NCBI GenBank assembly: GCA_022494885.1
Contig: JAGVSM010002843.1
Location: 1 to 64,000, forward strand
Source of the DNA: Micrasema longulum
Lineage: Eukaryota > Arthropoda > Insecta > Trichoptera > Brachycentridae
Length of the DNA: 64,000 bases
Direction of reading: 5' to 3'
The translations under genes were made by a program, and so were the position numbers. Every line of letters begins with the position of its first letter. Positions within the stretch are counted from its first letter, which is position 1. This document shows, in pieces, positions 54,291-64,000 of this stretch. Below the pieces are notes generated by a model that was not told where the DNA came from, searched no databases, and worked only from the letters and a program-made list of their open reading frames with translations.

Positions 54291-55530
54291 TATACCGCAC
54301 AACGCATCTGTGGACGTAAGTTTCCTAGACAGTGTTCACATACAAGGAAAATTTGCTTGTTGCCAAACAAGAAAAGCTACTCGAAGGAGCTCTCTGTAAT
54401 CTGGTAGCCTTGGCATCAGTTGTTGTGTTGAAAGATGGTAATCCAGAAGCTTCACTGGATTGAGGAAAAGAAGGAAGTGATTTCTTCACTAACTGGGATT
54501 AAATTGATTGGACAAGATCATTTCGCCAAAATGATTACAACACTTTTTTAAAAGCCATGAAATTATTTTTGGAAGCCACCAGATCTGTATATCCAACAGG
54601 ATTTATAAAAGAGCCACAGATAGAAGTGAGAATATATAAAGATAATAGAGAGGGAAAGTGATAAGACCACAGGGTGTAAAAAATATTGATTAGGATATCT
54701 GCAGCAGCATGACGGGGAATCAACAATACTAAAAGTAAATGATTTTTCATTCAATTTACCATGATAAAAACTGGGTAGTCCAGTGATTGGGGATAATTTT
54801 AGGAGACTTAGGCGCTGACAGATTGAGGGGAAAAAAGAAAGGTTACGCTCCCTGAAGGGGAAGATTCCAATCGCAATTGCCAAGCATTTATATGTATACA
54901 AAGTACATATACTTTTACAAAGTAAGTCCTAAAAATATTTGATAAATGGTGGATGTAGATTATTACAGAATAATTGAATAAAACACCATAAATATGCACA
55001 TAAATCATGCTTCTTTACAGAAACTATGTACATAAACATATCAATATTCACAGACATTTTCCTAAAACAAGATTTGCTGCTAAAAAAGGTCTTACAACAA
55101 GAATCTTAATTTCCAAGTTTAATGATAATTTTATGCTTACAACTTCAGATTGGGTAAGGATCAATACAGTACGGAAATTACACATGGCAAAAATACTTTT
55201 AAAAGATAATATGCGATAAGTCAACAAAATATTTAACATATTTTTTACATACACAGACACAGAACAATCATGCGAATTCACTGAAAACATACACATTTTT
55301 AGTAAAATGCTTTGCTTATAATTTAAATTGTTACATGATAATCAGGAACAGAAGACATAAAATATAACTTATAGGTATTGAGGGTACATGCATTAACACA
55401 ATTTCATTTAATGGATTGAATTATTCTACAAACATTTCATAGTGGAACTACTACAAAAAAATATTTTACTACCACAATATTCTATCAAGGTAATCATACA
55501 AAAATAACAATATATTATGTCAAAACCTTT
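54291..55530. other. No gene supported
   Basis: Open frames at 54563-54901 and 55007-55296 overlap on both strands and have no recognisable motif. A GC-richer patch (54290-54440) continues the frame at 54189-54407 but is not identified. Confidence 0.35.
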
Positions 55531-55765
55531 ATAAACAAATACTGGATTCAATACACTAGTGAATTTATACAAATTGACCGGTATTTCAAGATATGGAGAA
55601 TCTCCTCGATGAGGGAATATAGTCTAGGCATTTACAGGGTTTATGACCTGCCATTGGATGGTTTAATTAATCAGTTTACAAACTATGTAACATTTAACAT
55701 TCTTCTTATATTTTCTTCAGCCAAAGATAGCTCATAAGCCCTGCAAATGACTTTTATGCTCTAAA
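55531..55765 (-). mobile_element. Foldback family F, diverged copy with tail
   Basis: The tail comes first in reverse (AACAAATACTGGATTC, near 55535), then the left arm (GATATGGAGAATCTCC, AGTCTAGGCATTTACAGGG, GACCTGCCATTGGATGG), the middle (ATGTAACATTTAACATTC) and the right arm (AGCTCATAAGCCCTGCAAATG). The order matches 44580-44795. Confidence 0.55.
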
Positions 55766-55892
55766 ATAGGTTATTTATGTTCTCTGAAATATCTATAGGA
55801 GTTAAGAAAAAATATTTTTAATGACAATAGAAATGGGAAATACATTATAATAGACAGGTGTTAGTACAAATTTTCAAAATGTCACATTTATT

Positions 55893-55955
55893 ATAAGGTA
55901 GGGTAATTTATAAAGCGCCTTTTTTGTTCAAATGAACTGGGGCATTGTGTAATAA
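55893..55955 (-). repeat. LINE 3' tail fragment
   Basis: GGGTAATTTATAAAGCGCC then a diverged loop and GGGGCATTG; a weaker relative of the 17025-17100 tail. Confidence 0.4.
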
Positions 55956-56432
55956 TAAACATGTCTTGCAGCTGCAGAGTACAGGCGATTGGTATTTTAG
56001 TTCCTTGGATATTTGCATACTTGGAAAAGACATAACAGATCTTGGTATTACTGTTAAAATTCCCAGAGTATTTTTTTTAAATTTGCTGTTAATGTATGTT
56101 CACATGTTTTAAAGTTCAATAATAAATTGTAAGAATTTAATTATTAATTTTAAATTACATTTGCTTATAAATTCATGCGCTTATTATGTCTTTTTAGGCT
56201 TTGCCCGTATTACACCATAATAATTAACAAAAAAATTACATACAGTCGAACCTGGATATAAGAGAGCCCAAGGGCCAGGACATTTTTCTCTTATAAACAG
56301 GTCTCTTATATATCCATGCTTTCTTTTACAGAGGTATACAAACATAACCAGGCTTCCTATTCCTATTATGTATGTACTACTATGTACATATGTACAGCAG
56401 GTACAAAAAAACGCAAGAACATGACATATGTA

Positions 56433-57708
56433 CCTAGTCCTGCCATAAATACTGTTACACGAGTTCAAAAATTCATAAAATGTAAACAATAGCAGGTAGA
56501 GACCCGTAACCTTTTTTTCAGGTAAAGTACCGAACCTTATGCTATTGCTATAATTAGTCAGTTGTTAAACGTCAACGAGTAAGCATGGAGTGGGGTGTTA
56601 AAGAAAACCGAATCGCTGTAATCGCGTTACACAAAGTTGGGAAGAAGCCGGGAGACATTTTTAAAACCCTAAAACTTTTAGGTATAAGTCGCCAGTTTGT
56701 GTATCCAACTATAAATTGGTTCAAGAATATTTAAAGTGCTGAAGACCGACAAAGATCTGGACGTCCTCGAACTGTGCGGACTCCAGGAGCTATTAAGGCT
56801 GTCAGAAGTAGAATTCATAGAAATCTGCTCCGTAAATAAAAAATCTTATCCAGGGAGATGAATATATCGACTTGAAGTACGTTTCGCATCATCAAATCTG
56901 ACCTAAAGATGAGGGCTTACCGAAGAAGCATTGGTCATTTGCTTACTCTACCTTTAAGGGACATTAGGAAGACTAGAGCAAAAAACTTATTTCACAATAC
57001 GCGAATAATTTGCATCGCAAAATTCTGTTTTCTGATGAAAAAATATTTAACATCAAAGAAAACTTCCATAGCTCTCAAGAAGCCGCTTAAGTCATTCCTA
57101 AAGTTCAAAGAGGTCATCATCCAGCAGCAGTGATGATTTGGTGGGGTGTCTCCTACGTAGGGGTTTCTGAACTTCATTTTTGTGCGCAGGGTGTGAAGAC
57201 AAGTGCGAAAGCATACCAAGATGACATTCTAGAGAAGGTTGTTAAGCCTCTCAATGACACAATGTTCAATTCGAGTCATTGGATCTTCCAGCAAGATTCT
57301 GCTCCAGCTCATAAGGCAAAATCTACCCAGCAATGGCTGAAAAATCACATACCGGAGTTTATTAGAGCTGAAGATTGGCCTTCTGGAAGCCCAGATTTAA
57401 ATCCGCTGGACTACAAATTGTAGTAAGTGTTGGAGACCAAGGTCTGTAGCAGACGACATCCAAATTTGGAGAGCTTGAAACGGTCTTTGAAAAAAGCAGT
57501 GGCCAATTTTCGTGCGTGCTGCCATTGACGATTGGCTGTCACGTTTAAAGGCCTGTGTGAAGGCAAGAGGAGGACATTTTGAATCAAATATTTTTTTTCA
57601 ATTAGTGGAATATGCATGTTGGCCTTGTAATAAAAAAAACCTTTGTAAAATTAATTGCTTTTTTTAATAATAAAAACAGTTTGTAACAGTATTTATGGCA
57701 GGACTAGG
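56433..57708 (+). mobile_element. Nested mariner-type transposon (DD37D, maT-like)
   Basis: CCTAGTCCTGCCATAAATAC at 56433 and its reverse ending at 57708 form 27-base terminal inverted repeats with no mismatch seen; TA flanks each end (56431-56432, 57709-57710). The 1276-base length is typical for mariner elements. It carries one broken transposase gene and lies wholly inside the element at 56243-57996. Confidence 0.8.
56585..57530 (+). pseudogene. Broken mariner transposase
   Basis: The start MEWGVKENRIAVIALHKVGK leads into a helix-turn-helix region and is cut by stops near 56733 and 56838. A frame change near 57010 restores FSDEKIFNI (first catalytic Asp), GHHPAAVMIWWGVSY, WIFQQDSAPAHKAK (second Asp) and WPSGSPDLNPLDYK (third Asp). 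Thirty-seven residues separate the second and third Asp, the DD37D spacing of maT-type elements. A stop follows directly (YKL*), then a degraded C-terminus to about 57530. The enzyme cannot be made from this copy. Confidence 0.8.
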
Positions 57709-57998
57709 TATGTGTTAAGTAAAGAGATACACTTACATACATCACACAAGCTGTACTGAGGTTCTATGCTCAGGTGCATGTACAAACTGTCAGAACTTTT
57801 CAGCACATACACAAGCAGTGACGCTGCGGCTACATCTATAAACCAAAAACTCTTTCATAGAGATCAGTTCAAATAGAATGACTCTCTTATATAGAGTTTT
57901 ACCCGCTTTCTTTTACAAAGGTTTTTGGGGGTAAAATGACAGGACCTTAAGCCAGGTCTCTTTTAAAGAGGTTTCTCTTATATCCAGGTTCAACTGTA

Positions 57999-58732
57999 GT
58001 ACAATGAATTAAATTATAATAACATGTGATTTAACAGAATAACAATCAGAAAAATAAAGTATATATTACGATCGTTTATGTATTATAAAATGTATAGTTA
58101 CACCTAAAATGCAAATGTTATTTAAATAGTGATTTAAATTATTTTTTTAATCTCTTCTTAACAAAGAAAATTTTAAGATACAACTGTTGTACAAGTACAA
58201 ACATACTTAGTATATACAAGAAAAAATTATCTGACAAAATACTTGCTATCATTTTTTACTAATCCGATAAAAAAAGAAAATGAATTTATATTATTTATGC
58301 AGTAGATAAATTATGTATGTTCAAATTTATAGCCCCGCAATAATAATTTTACTATATACACATAACACATATGGTTTACACTGAATAATATTATCAGGCA
58401 CATGAAATAATTAGCACTTACTTTAATTACGCTCAATGGTGTACCATCAACCATTTCCACTGAAAGCAATTCATTTATCATAATACTTTAAATAAAGATA
58501 AAGTTGATTAATTTTAATCAACAATATTTTGCTACTTATTTCCAAATCTTTATAGACAAGTGCTGGATTTCTTTCCAAAGGAGAACCTTTTTGAGTTTGA
58601 ATTATTAACATCCTAATTTATGTAGTCTTTATTGTATATGCTAAAGCAACATTGGGCTGTTTATATTAATGTGTAATTATTGATGTATAATTATTAATAA
58701 ACACATTATTCCCTTACAAGGTGCATCTAAGG
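57999..58732. other. AT-rich sequence, no gene seen
   Basis: No open frame of interest. A weak family F tail-like GACAAGTGCTGGATTTC lies at 58556-58572. Confidence 0.35.
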
Positions 58733-59012
58733 GTGTTACCACGTTCACCTGACTGATGTCGATTAATGTCATAAATTGATGTGAATCGATTGGTGAGTTA
58801 GCATTAGCTGATCAACAGATACAGGTCTGTAAAATAATCAATCATCGATCGACAACTGATCAACCATCAGCACGGTGCAAGGTGAGGCCCACGCGAGAGC
58901 TGTTGGTCATCAATCAATGATGGATCGATAAAAAATTAATAATATTAGGCAGATTGATTTGGTGCAGTAAGAACTGTCAATTGAAATCAGCTGGTTTCTG
59001 TCGACATTGCTC
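58733..59012. mobile_element. MITE family Q, second copy
   Basis: GGGTGTTACCACGTTCACCTG at the left end and internal ATCATCGATCGACAACTGAT, GCGAGAGCTGTTGGTCATC and GGTGCAGTAAGAACTGTC align in order with 35343-35658. The right end is truncated near CTGTCGACATTGCTC. Confidence 0.55.
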
Positions 59013-61885
59013 TAAGATTTAACAAATATTGCCACAGGAATTTAAAATCTCATTACACATCCAAATATTTGCATGAGAAAGGGTACTTATTTAGCATAGC
59101 TACGACACTAGCTGTCACTGTTGTTATTTATGTACTTTAAAATTGTGAAAAATGTACTCAAAATTATAACTAATTGTCTAGTTTTTCAATAAATTGGATT
59201 GTATTAATTAATTAAACTATGTATTCGATATAGTTTTTAAAGTTGTAGTATAATGAAAACATTTTTTTTTCACTACACACAATGGCAGTTTTCATGTGTC
59301 ACATTTTATCTCGATGAAAGTTCTTCAAAGAATGAAGGCAAGGAAGCCAATTATCAACTAATTAAAATACCATGTATTACAAGCTTGTAATGTGTATTTA
59401 ATTGTACATCATTGGTGTTAGGTATTCTTGTTTTCAGCATAATATAACTTTTCGTATTTTTCTTGCCAATTCTATTGATATATCGTGTTTCAATTGTTAC
59501 TACGTAGGGTTAAGGAAACATAAGGATTGTATATACCTATAGGTAAATTTATTTTTTATACATCTATTTAATGATCAGCATATAAACAAAGTATTATTGT
59601 TTTCATACTGAAAACATTGAACGAAATATTAAAATAAGAGGTATACTAGCAAGCATATTGGCGAAAGATAAAACTTATTTTTGAAAAGTGGTAAATCAAT
59701 ATGGTAAAAAAAAAAAAAACATAGGTACCTGTAAAAGCAATTATCAGCGACACAACTAAGAATCGACTTGAGAATATTCGTTAAATTAACAAAAAATCTC
59801 CGTTTATAAAGTTTTACAGAGCGACTTGAATTTAAAGAAATATTATTTTAGATTTGCAATTTCATCTCTGACAGATAAAATCACAATACACTACTTTGTG
59901 CCTAATTTGACATTTCTGATATCTGTAGATATCTGTAGTCTGTGCCACTGTGCCACAGATTACAGATATCTGTCTGTGCATTTCTCAATTGCCATAGGGT
60001 AGAGGGAATGTAGAGGTAAATAATGTTGCCATGTGCAAAATCGATTTAATTTCCATAAACAATATCAATTTTTTCCTTCCCGATAAACTGTCATGGTTGT
60101 GCCAAATAATTTCAAATTTAAAGAATATGGGAAAAAACAAAAAAAATACAATTTTTGTAAAAACATTAAAAACCATGGACATAGCGAGGTTCCGTCATAA
60201 ACGTTTGTATTCTAAACACCAACATAAAAAAAAACTGAACCGAACAAATGCACCTAATTTATTAAATCCCCAATTTGATTAACATTTGAAACAACACTAT
60301 GAAAGAACATTAATTTGATTTTGACATGAACAAATATAAAACAGTGAGTTGTGAATACGCATCCTAGATTTCGGATCAAACTTTTAATGTTAAATTTTCA
60401 CTCTACGAATCCTTTTTTTATTTTGTAATTGGTCCATTGAAATCGATTAAGTTTTTTATTCGATTTATTTATTCATTTATACAAATACTATAATAACGTA
60501 TCCCAAACTCTATGAGGCCAAGGGCCCTGTTTTGAGTTGGAATACCACACAATAGAAAGTTGAAGCACGTTCATAATTAAATAATAGCAAAAATATTTTT
60601 TTTATATTAGTACATAAACATGCATATATTTCAAAGGGCTTAATAGTATATGCTTAATATTATATAGCTATATATATAGTAAATAGTATTTATCTTAATA
60701 TTATATAAATCTATGCAATATCTCGCAGCAGTCTCCTGCAATAGTCTCTTCCCTTAGACAAAATCCAGACGTGTACACTGCTCTTGAAAATGGCTTTCGT
60801 TTTGGAGAACTTAACATGTTCATCTAGAACATTGAACACTTTTGGGTCCACAAAAGTGAATAAGAATAATGCACAAAGAACTTAAATATTCAATAAAATA
60901 TTATGTACCTTAAAGGGTAAACTACGGGAGTCATATTTAACGAAATGTTTAGGAAACAAAAATTTTGTGATTGTGTGATTTCCAAAACATGATAACTTTT
61001 GAACCAAATAAAATCATTTCAATATAATATATGAAGAACTTTCCACATAAAATAGTATAGTATGTAGTGCATATTAAAATAGCGTATCTGGGACTTCTGA
61101 TGTTTTTTCCTCTAAAATAAAGTGGACTTCAGATTTTTATATCAACTTAAAAAAACATTTTTACTATGAAAGTGATCTTTGATGTTTCATTTACGTATAA
61201 AATAGCTAATTGCGATACTTTCTGCTTTTTTAAAAATGTAAACAGTGAACTCCTATATGTTTTATCCTGTAAGGAATAAAATTTTACAATACGCAATAAT
61301 TATTAATTATCACAAAAATGTATTAATGGAATATACCAATATCGTGTTATGGAGCGCGCTGGCGCTGGAGTGATAAAATAAACATTAGGTAGGTATCAAT
61401 TTTGTTTTTTTGTGTTTTAGGGTTGACTTCACAGTATGTGTATTAAGTTTAATAAAAGCTTCACCCCCAATAAAATGTATCGTTTGTTTGAGAACTCTTA
61501 TATAAATATGTGGTTTATTTTTTTAATTTTAATCGTAATTTGGATAACCAACAACTATTTTATACATAAAACAAAATAAATGACAAATAAGCCAATTACA
61601 GGTTTTCACAAGTAGCGGATTGTAAATTTTGTGTATCTTTTTTTATACTACTCAAATAACTATTGTTGCATAACAAGTTATACGATAAAGTTTTTACGCA
61701 AGTTGAGTATTTCGTGAATTTATTAGCTCAATAATAATAATACTGATTGTATTTATCATGTTGTAGGTATGTACCTATAATATGGCTACTTATTAGAAAA
61801 TAATGTGAAAAAAAAAATTTCCGCAAGATTAGTCAGCTAATCGGAATCATATTTTACTTGATAATATTTTAAAGATTTGTGTTTA
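59013..61885. other. AT-rich region, no gene supported
   Basis: Contains a hairpin at 59928-59970, a basic 51-codon ORF (60127-60282) listed separately, and long AT-rich stretches. No exon with family similarity was recognised. Confidence 0.4.
60127..60282 (+). CDS. Unidentified small basic ORF
   Basis: From the ATG at 60127 it encodes about 51 residues, MGKNKKNTIFVKTLKTMDIA and then a run rich in Arg, Lys and His (RFRHKRLYSKHQHKKKLNR), ending NPQFD. The frame is open upstream to 60031. The composition is like nucleolar or ribosome-biogenesis peptides, but I cannot name a family and no neighbouring exon was found. Random AT-rich DNA gives Lys/Asn/Ile-rich frames, so it may well be spurious. 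Confidence 0.15.
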   Translation: MGKNKKNTIFVKTLKTMDIARFRHKRLYSKHQHKKKLNRTNAPNLLNPQFD

Positions 61886-61889
61886 AAAT

Positions 61890-62180
61890 TGCCCACGTCT
61901 AGGCGGATGGAGAATTCAATTATGTGTATAAAATTTGACTCGATGGCTAATCTCGGATAAAAACCCTGGGCGCATTCGATTACCATTCTTAAGGCCGTGG
62001 GTTCGATTCGATTTTTAAGTGGTTCTACACTGCAATATTCCATAGTTCCTGGGCTGGAACCGGAAGCGTAAGGCTGATCGCCTTACCTTTCAGGTAACAA
62101 AATAATCAAGATACGCTACAATTGGATAGCTAATTTGGTGTCATATGCACCACTGGGTATAGATAGAGAAACGATGAATA
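61890..62180 (+). mobile_element. tRNA-related SINE, family B
   Basis: CCCACGTCTAGGCGGATGGAG starts the 5' unit. The B-box-like GGGTTCGATTCG, CACTGCAATATTCCATAGTTC, CTGGGCTGGAACC, CGCCTTACC and TCATATGCACCACTGGG follow in family order. Confidence 0.6.
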
Positions 62181-62229
62181 TTTTTGTATATTTTATATAA
62201 AATACATACAATAATATACTCATATATGA

Positions 62230-62410
62230 AACTAGTGGAAAAGGAGCCGGGTTCGATTCCCGACAAGATCGATACTAAATCCAAAGATTAGCAATTGAAG
62301 CGTAAGTAAGACTGCTCATTTTGTCTTCGTGTAGTAACTGACCGGAATACGTTTCAACGTATTCCAATATAATGTCAGTACCCTATGCACTAGTCACATG
62401 CCATTATTGA
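62230..62410 (+). mobile_element. tRNA-related SINE, family B, diverged partial copy
   Basis: A perfect B box GGTTCGATTCC (62250-62260), then GATCGATACTAAA, ACTGACCGGAATACG and GTACCCTATGCACTAG. The A-box half is not recognisable. It lies 50 bases after the previous copy. Confidence 0.45.
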
Positions 62411-63185
62411 AAACTGCCACGCTTTTGAGTTTCACTCGGAAGGTTTTATGGGTAGCTGGGTCTCTATTTTCTCTTTATTTCTAAAATATTTTAATCTTAA
62501 AGTCATTTTCCAAAAGTCAAAAACAACTTGTGCTACAAAATGGAAATCGAGTTGTGGCAGAGCGGGGGTTGAGCCTTGGATCTTTGTAAGTAGGTAAGTA
62601 TAAATATTGCTTACCAAAATTTTTGTTCGCGACCGGTTTGCGCCATAAACGGGATATGATCAAATTTCTTAGATTTCACGGTCATTCAAATAAGAGGTCG
62701 TAAAAAATGAAACAGTTATTCTCTTGAAACAGATTCACAAAAAAAAAATGATATTGTAAAGAACAACTAGTCAGGATATTATTCAGAGGGGCCTAGTCTC
62801 AAATTTCGATATGCGAGCATACACTGCTCGAAACAGTTATTTAGAAACCGTTTCACACAACAGTTTAATTTGTGAAACAGTAGCTGTTACTGCTACTCCT
62901 TTAAAATAACAAAAACGCCCATCTCCAGTTTAGGGGTGGTATTCTGAACGCAAACGCGCACCTAGAAAACGCATTTTCAAAGCGTATTTAACATATTAAA
63001 TATACGCTAACGGAGCGATCACTTCGCCATTCAGAATACCAGCTCTGGAGTTCGTCAGATATATACTTTGTCACCCTGAGTATCCCGTATTTATACAGAA
63101 TACCTACATAATGATAATAGTACCTATTGGAGAATTGGGACAAGGGCATCTCTATAAATGGAAGACGAATATCGAATTTGAGATA
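62411..63185. other. No gene seen
   Basis: Short unrecognised frames. GGTATTCTGAACGCAAACGC (62938) and GCCATTCAGAATACCAG (63026) form an inverted pair that may bound a small degraded element. Confidence 0.3.
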
Positions 63186-63189
63186 TCCA

Positions 63190-64000
63190 GATGACATTAC
63201 ATTTACATTACTCTCTTTGCCAATAATGAAGATGCCATCTTTGGCAAACTTCTCTCTTTACTAGAAAATTCTCGCAATAAATTTTACCTTGAAATCAACG
63301 CGGAAAATACCAAAATGATGATAATTGACCGGAGAAATAAGAATAGCCCGGAAATAAATCAAATTGTAAATTACGAAGTCGTTATAATGGATACCAATAT
63401 TTATCTGGGTTCAATGATAGTAAACAGAGGAGGGCGCGATGCTGAAATCGAGAAACGAAATGCTCTGGCTCGCTCTGCGATGGAGAAATTGAAAAAAGTT
63501 TGTCAATAACTTATATAGTGTTACAAAGCTACAATAACAAAAATAGTCAAAACGATTTTTTTTTCTATATTATGGTACGCCGCAGATACTTGGACCCTGA
63601 GAAAAATAGAACGAAGAAAGATCGACGCGTTCGAAATGTAGTGCTGGCGTAGAATGCTGCGGATACCATGGACACCCCATAAGACTAATGTGTCTATATT
63701 CCGAGAACTGCGTATTGAACAGAGTCTTTCTTACACTGTGCAAATCTCTGTTCTCAGGTACTTCGGCCACATTGCGAGACGAAGAGACAATATAGACAAA
63801 TTAGTGGTACAAGGACGAGTCGAGGGAACTCGATATCGTGGAATAAGTCCTACCAGATGGACAGACTTCGTGACAGAAACAACTGGCGTCTCTCTTCAGG
63901 AAGTTGAAGATAGAAGCGGATGGAGGTGGACCGTAGCGAAGTGCTTTTCTCCCACCAACGTCAACGTGACCACAACTGCTCCGCCAAGAGCAAACGACTA
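63190..64000 (+). pseudogene. Endonuclease/reverse-transcriptase LINE remnant, runs off window
   Basis: Broken plus-strand frames read, in order: FANNEDAIFGKLLSLLENSR, FYLEINAENTKMMIIDRRNK, INQIVNYEVVIMDTNIYLGS, then (after stops) YAADTWTLRKIERRKIDAFE, WRRMLRIPWTPHKTNVSI, LRYFGHIARR and TRWTDFVTE. This is the C-terminal half of a non-LTR reverse transcriptase as seen in RTE-like insect LINEs. At least three breaks make it non-functional. The right end is beyond the window. Confidence 0.7.

Larger units (their letters stand above)
56243..57996. mobile_element. TIR element interrupted by a nested mariner
   Basis: CAGTCGAACCTGGATATAAG at the left (56243) is mirrored by CTTATATCCAGGTTCAACTG at the right (57996), with one mismatch, and TA flanks both ends (56241-56242, 57997-57998). 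Short CTCTTATAT/TTTACAGAGG repeats continue inward on each arm. Without the inner insertion it is about 476 bases and non-coding, so it is a MITE-like Tc1/mariner/pogo-type derivative. Confidence 0.75.

Noticed and set aside
54189..54407. Plus-strand frame of 72 codons starting MFVALAPALW
   Set aside because: Its start overlaps a diverged interspersed repeat and the product has no recognisable family.
56909..57133. Independent small gene on the plus strand
   Set aside because: It is one frame of the broken mariner transposase.
1..64000. CRISPR arrays, rRNA genes, bacterial operons or viral genes
   Set aside because: No regularly spaced repeat array, rRNA-like conserved segment, operon structure or viral structural gene was seen anywhere in the window.

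Overview
This is a stretch of nuclear DNA from an insect. It is AT-rich, the genes have short exons split by introns with ordinary GT/AG borders, and the predicted proteins match insect or animal families. Many insertions of LINEs, tRNA-derived SINEs, mariner-type elements, a Penelope-like element and foldback MITEs separate and interrupt the genes. The order of insect cannot be fixed from the sequence alone. No prokaryotic features, CRISPR arrays or viral genes were seen.

Genes, left to right. (1) The first coding exon of an equilibrative nucleoside transporter (SLC29), minus strand, 1797-2000; the rest lies off the left edge. (2) A complete Ror-type receptor tyrosine kinase, plus strand, 8711-14542, four coding exons, 1044 residues, with Ig, Frizzled, kringle and kinase domains. 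(3) A patsas-like ankyrin-repeat DHHC palmitoyltransferase, minus strand, 24592-20057, at least six coding exons. (4) The planar cell polarity gene fuzzy, plus strand, 26476-35009, eight coding exons, 442 residues. (5) A proton-coupled amino acid transporter (SLC36), minus strand, 51656-39848, seven coding exons if a 15-base first exon is accepted. ENT/Ror and patsas/fuzzy are divergent pairs; Ror/patsas and fuzzy/SLC36 are convergent pairs. Ror and fuzzy both act in Wnt or planar-polarity biology in animals, but nothing here shows that their proximity is functional.

The repeats hold the most unusual structure. A Penelope-like retroelement (about 3880-5612) has a decayed RT/GIY-YIG reading frame between two inverted arms. 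Each arm carries a hammerhead-ribozyme-like motif, one apparently intact and one with a core mutation, and one arm is split by a SINE. A second hammerhead-like core lies in the loop of a near-perfect 35-bp hairpin in a fuzzy intron (33331-33459). A decayed DD37D mariner (56433-57708) sits inside another TA-flanked inverted-repeat element (56243-57996). A foldback family with a fixed unique tail recurs at least eight times; one copy has 48-bp arms with no mismatch.

From about 51.7 kb to the right edge no host gene is supported. That part is decayed transposons and AT-rich sequence, ending in a non-LTR reverse transcriptase remnant that runs off the window.
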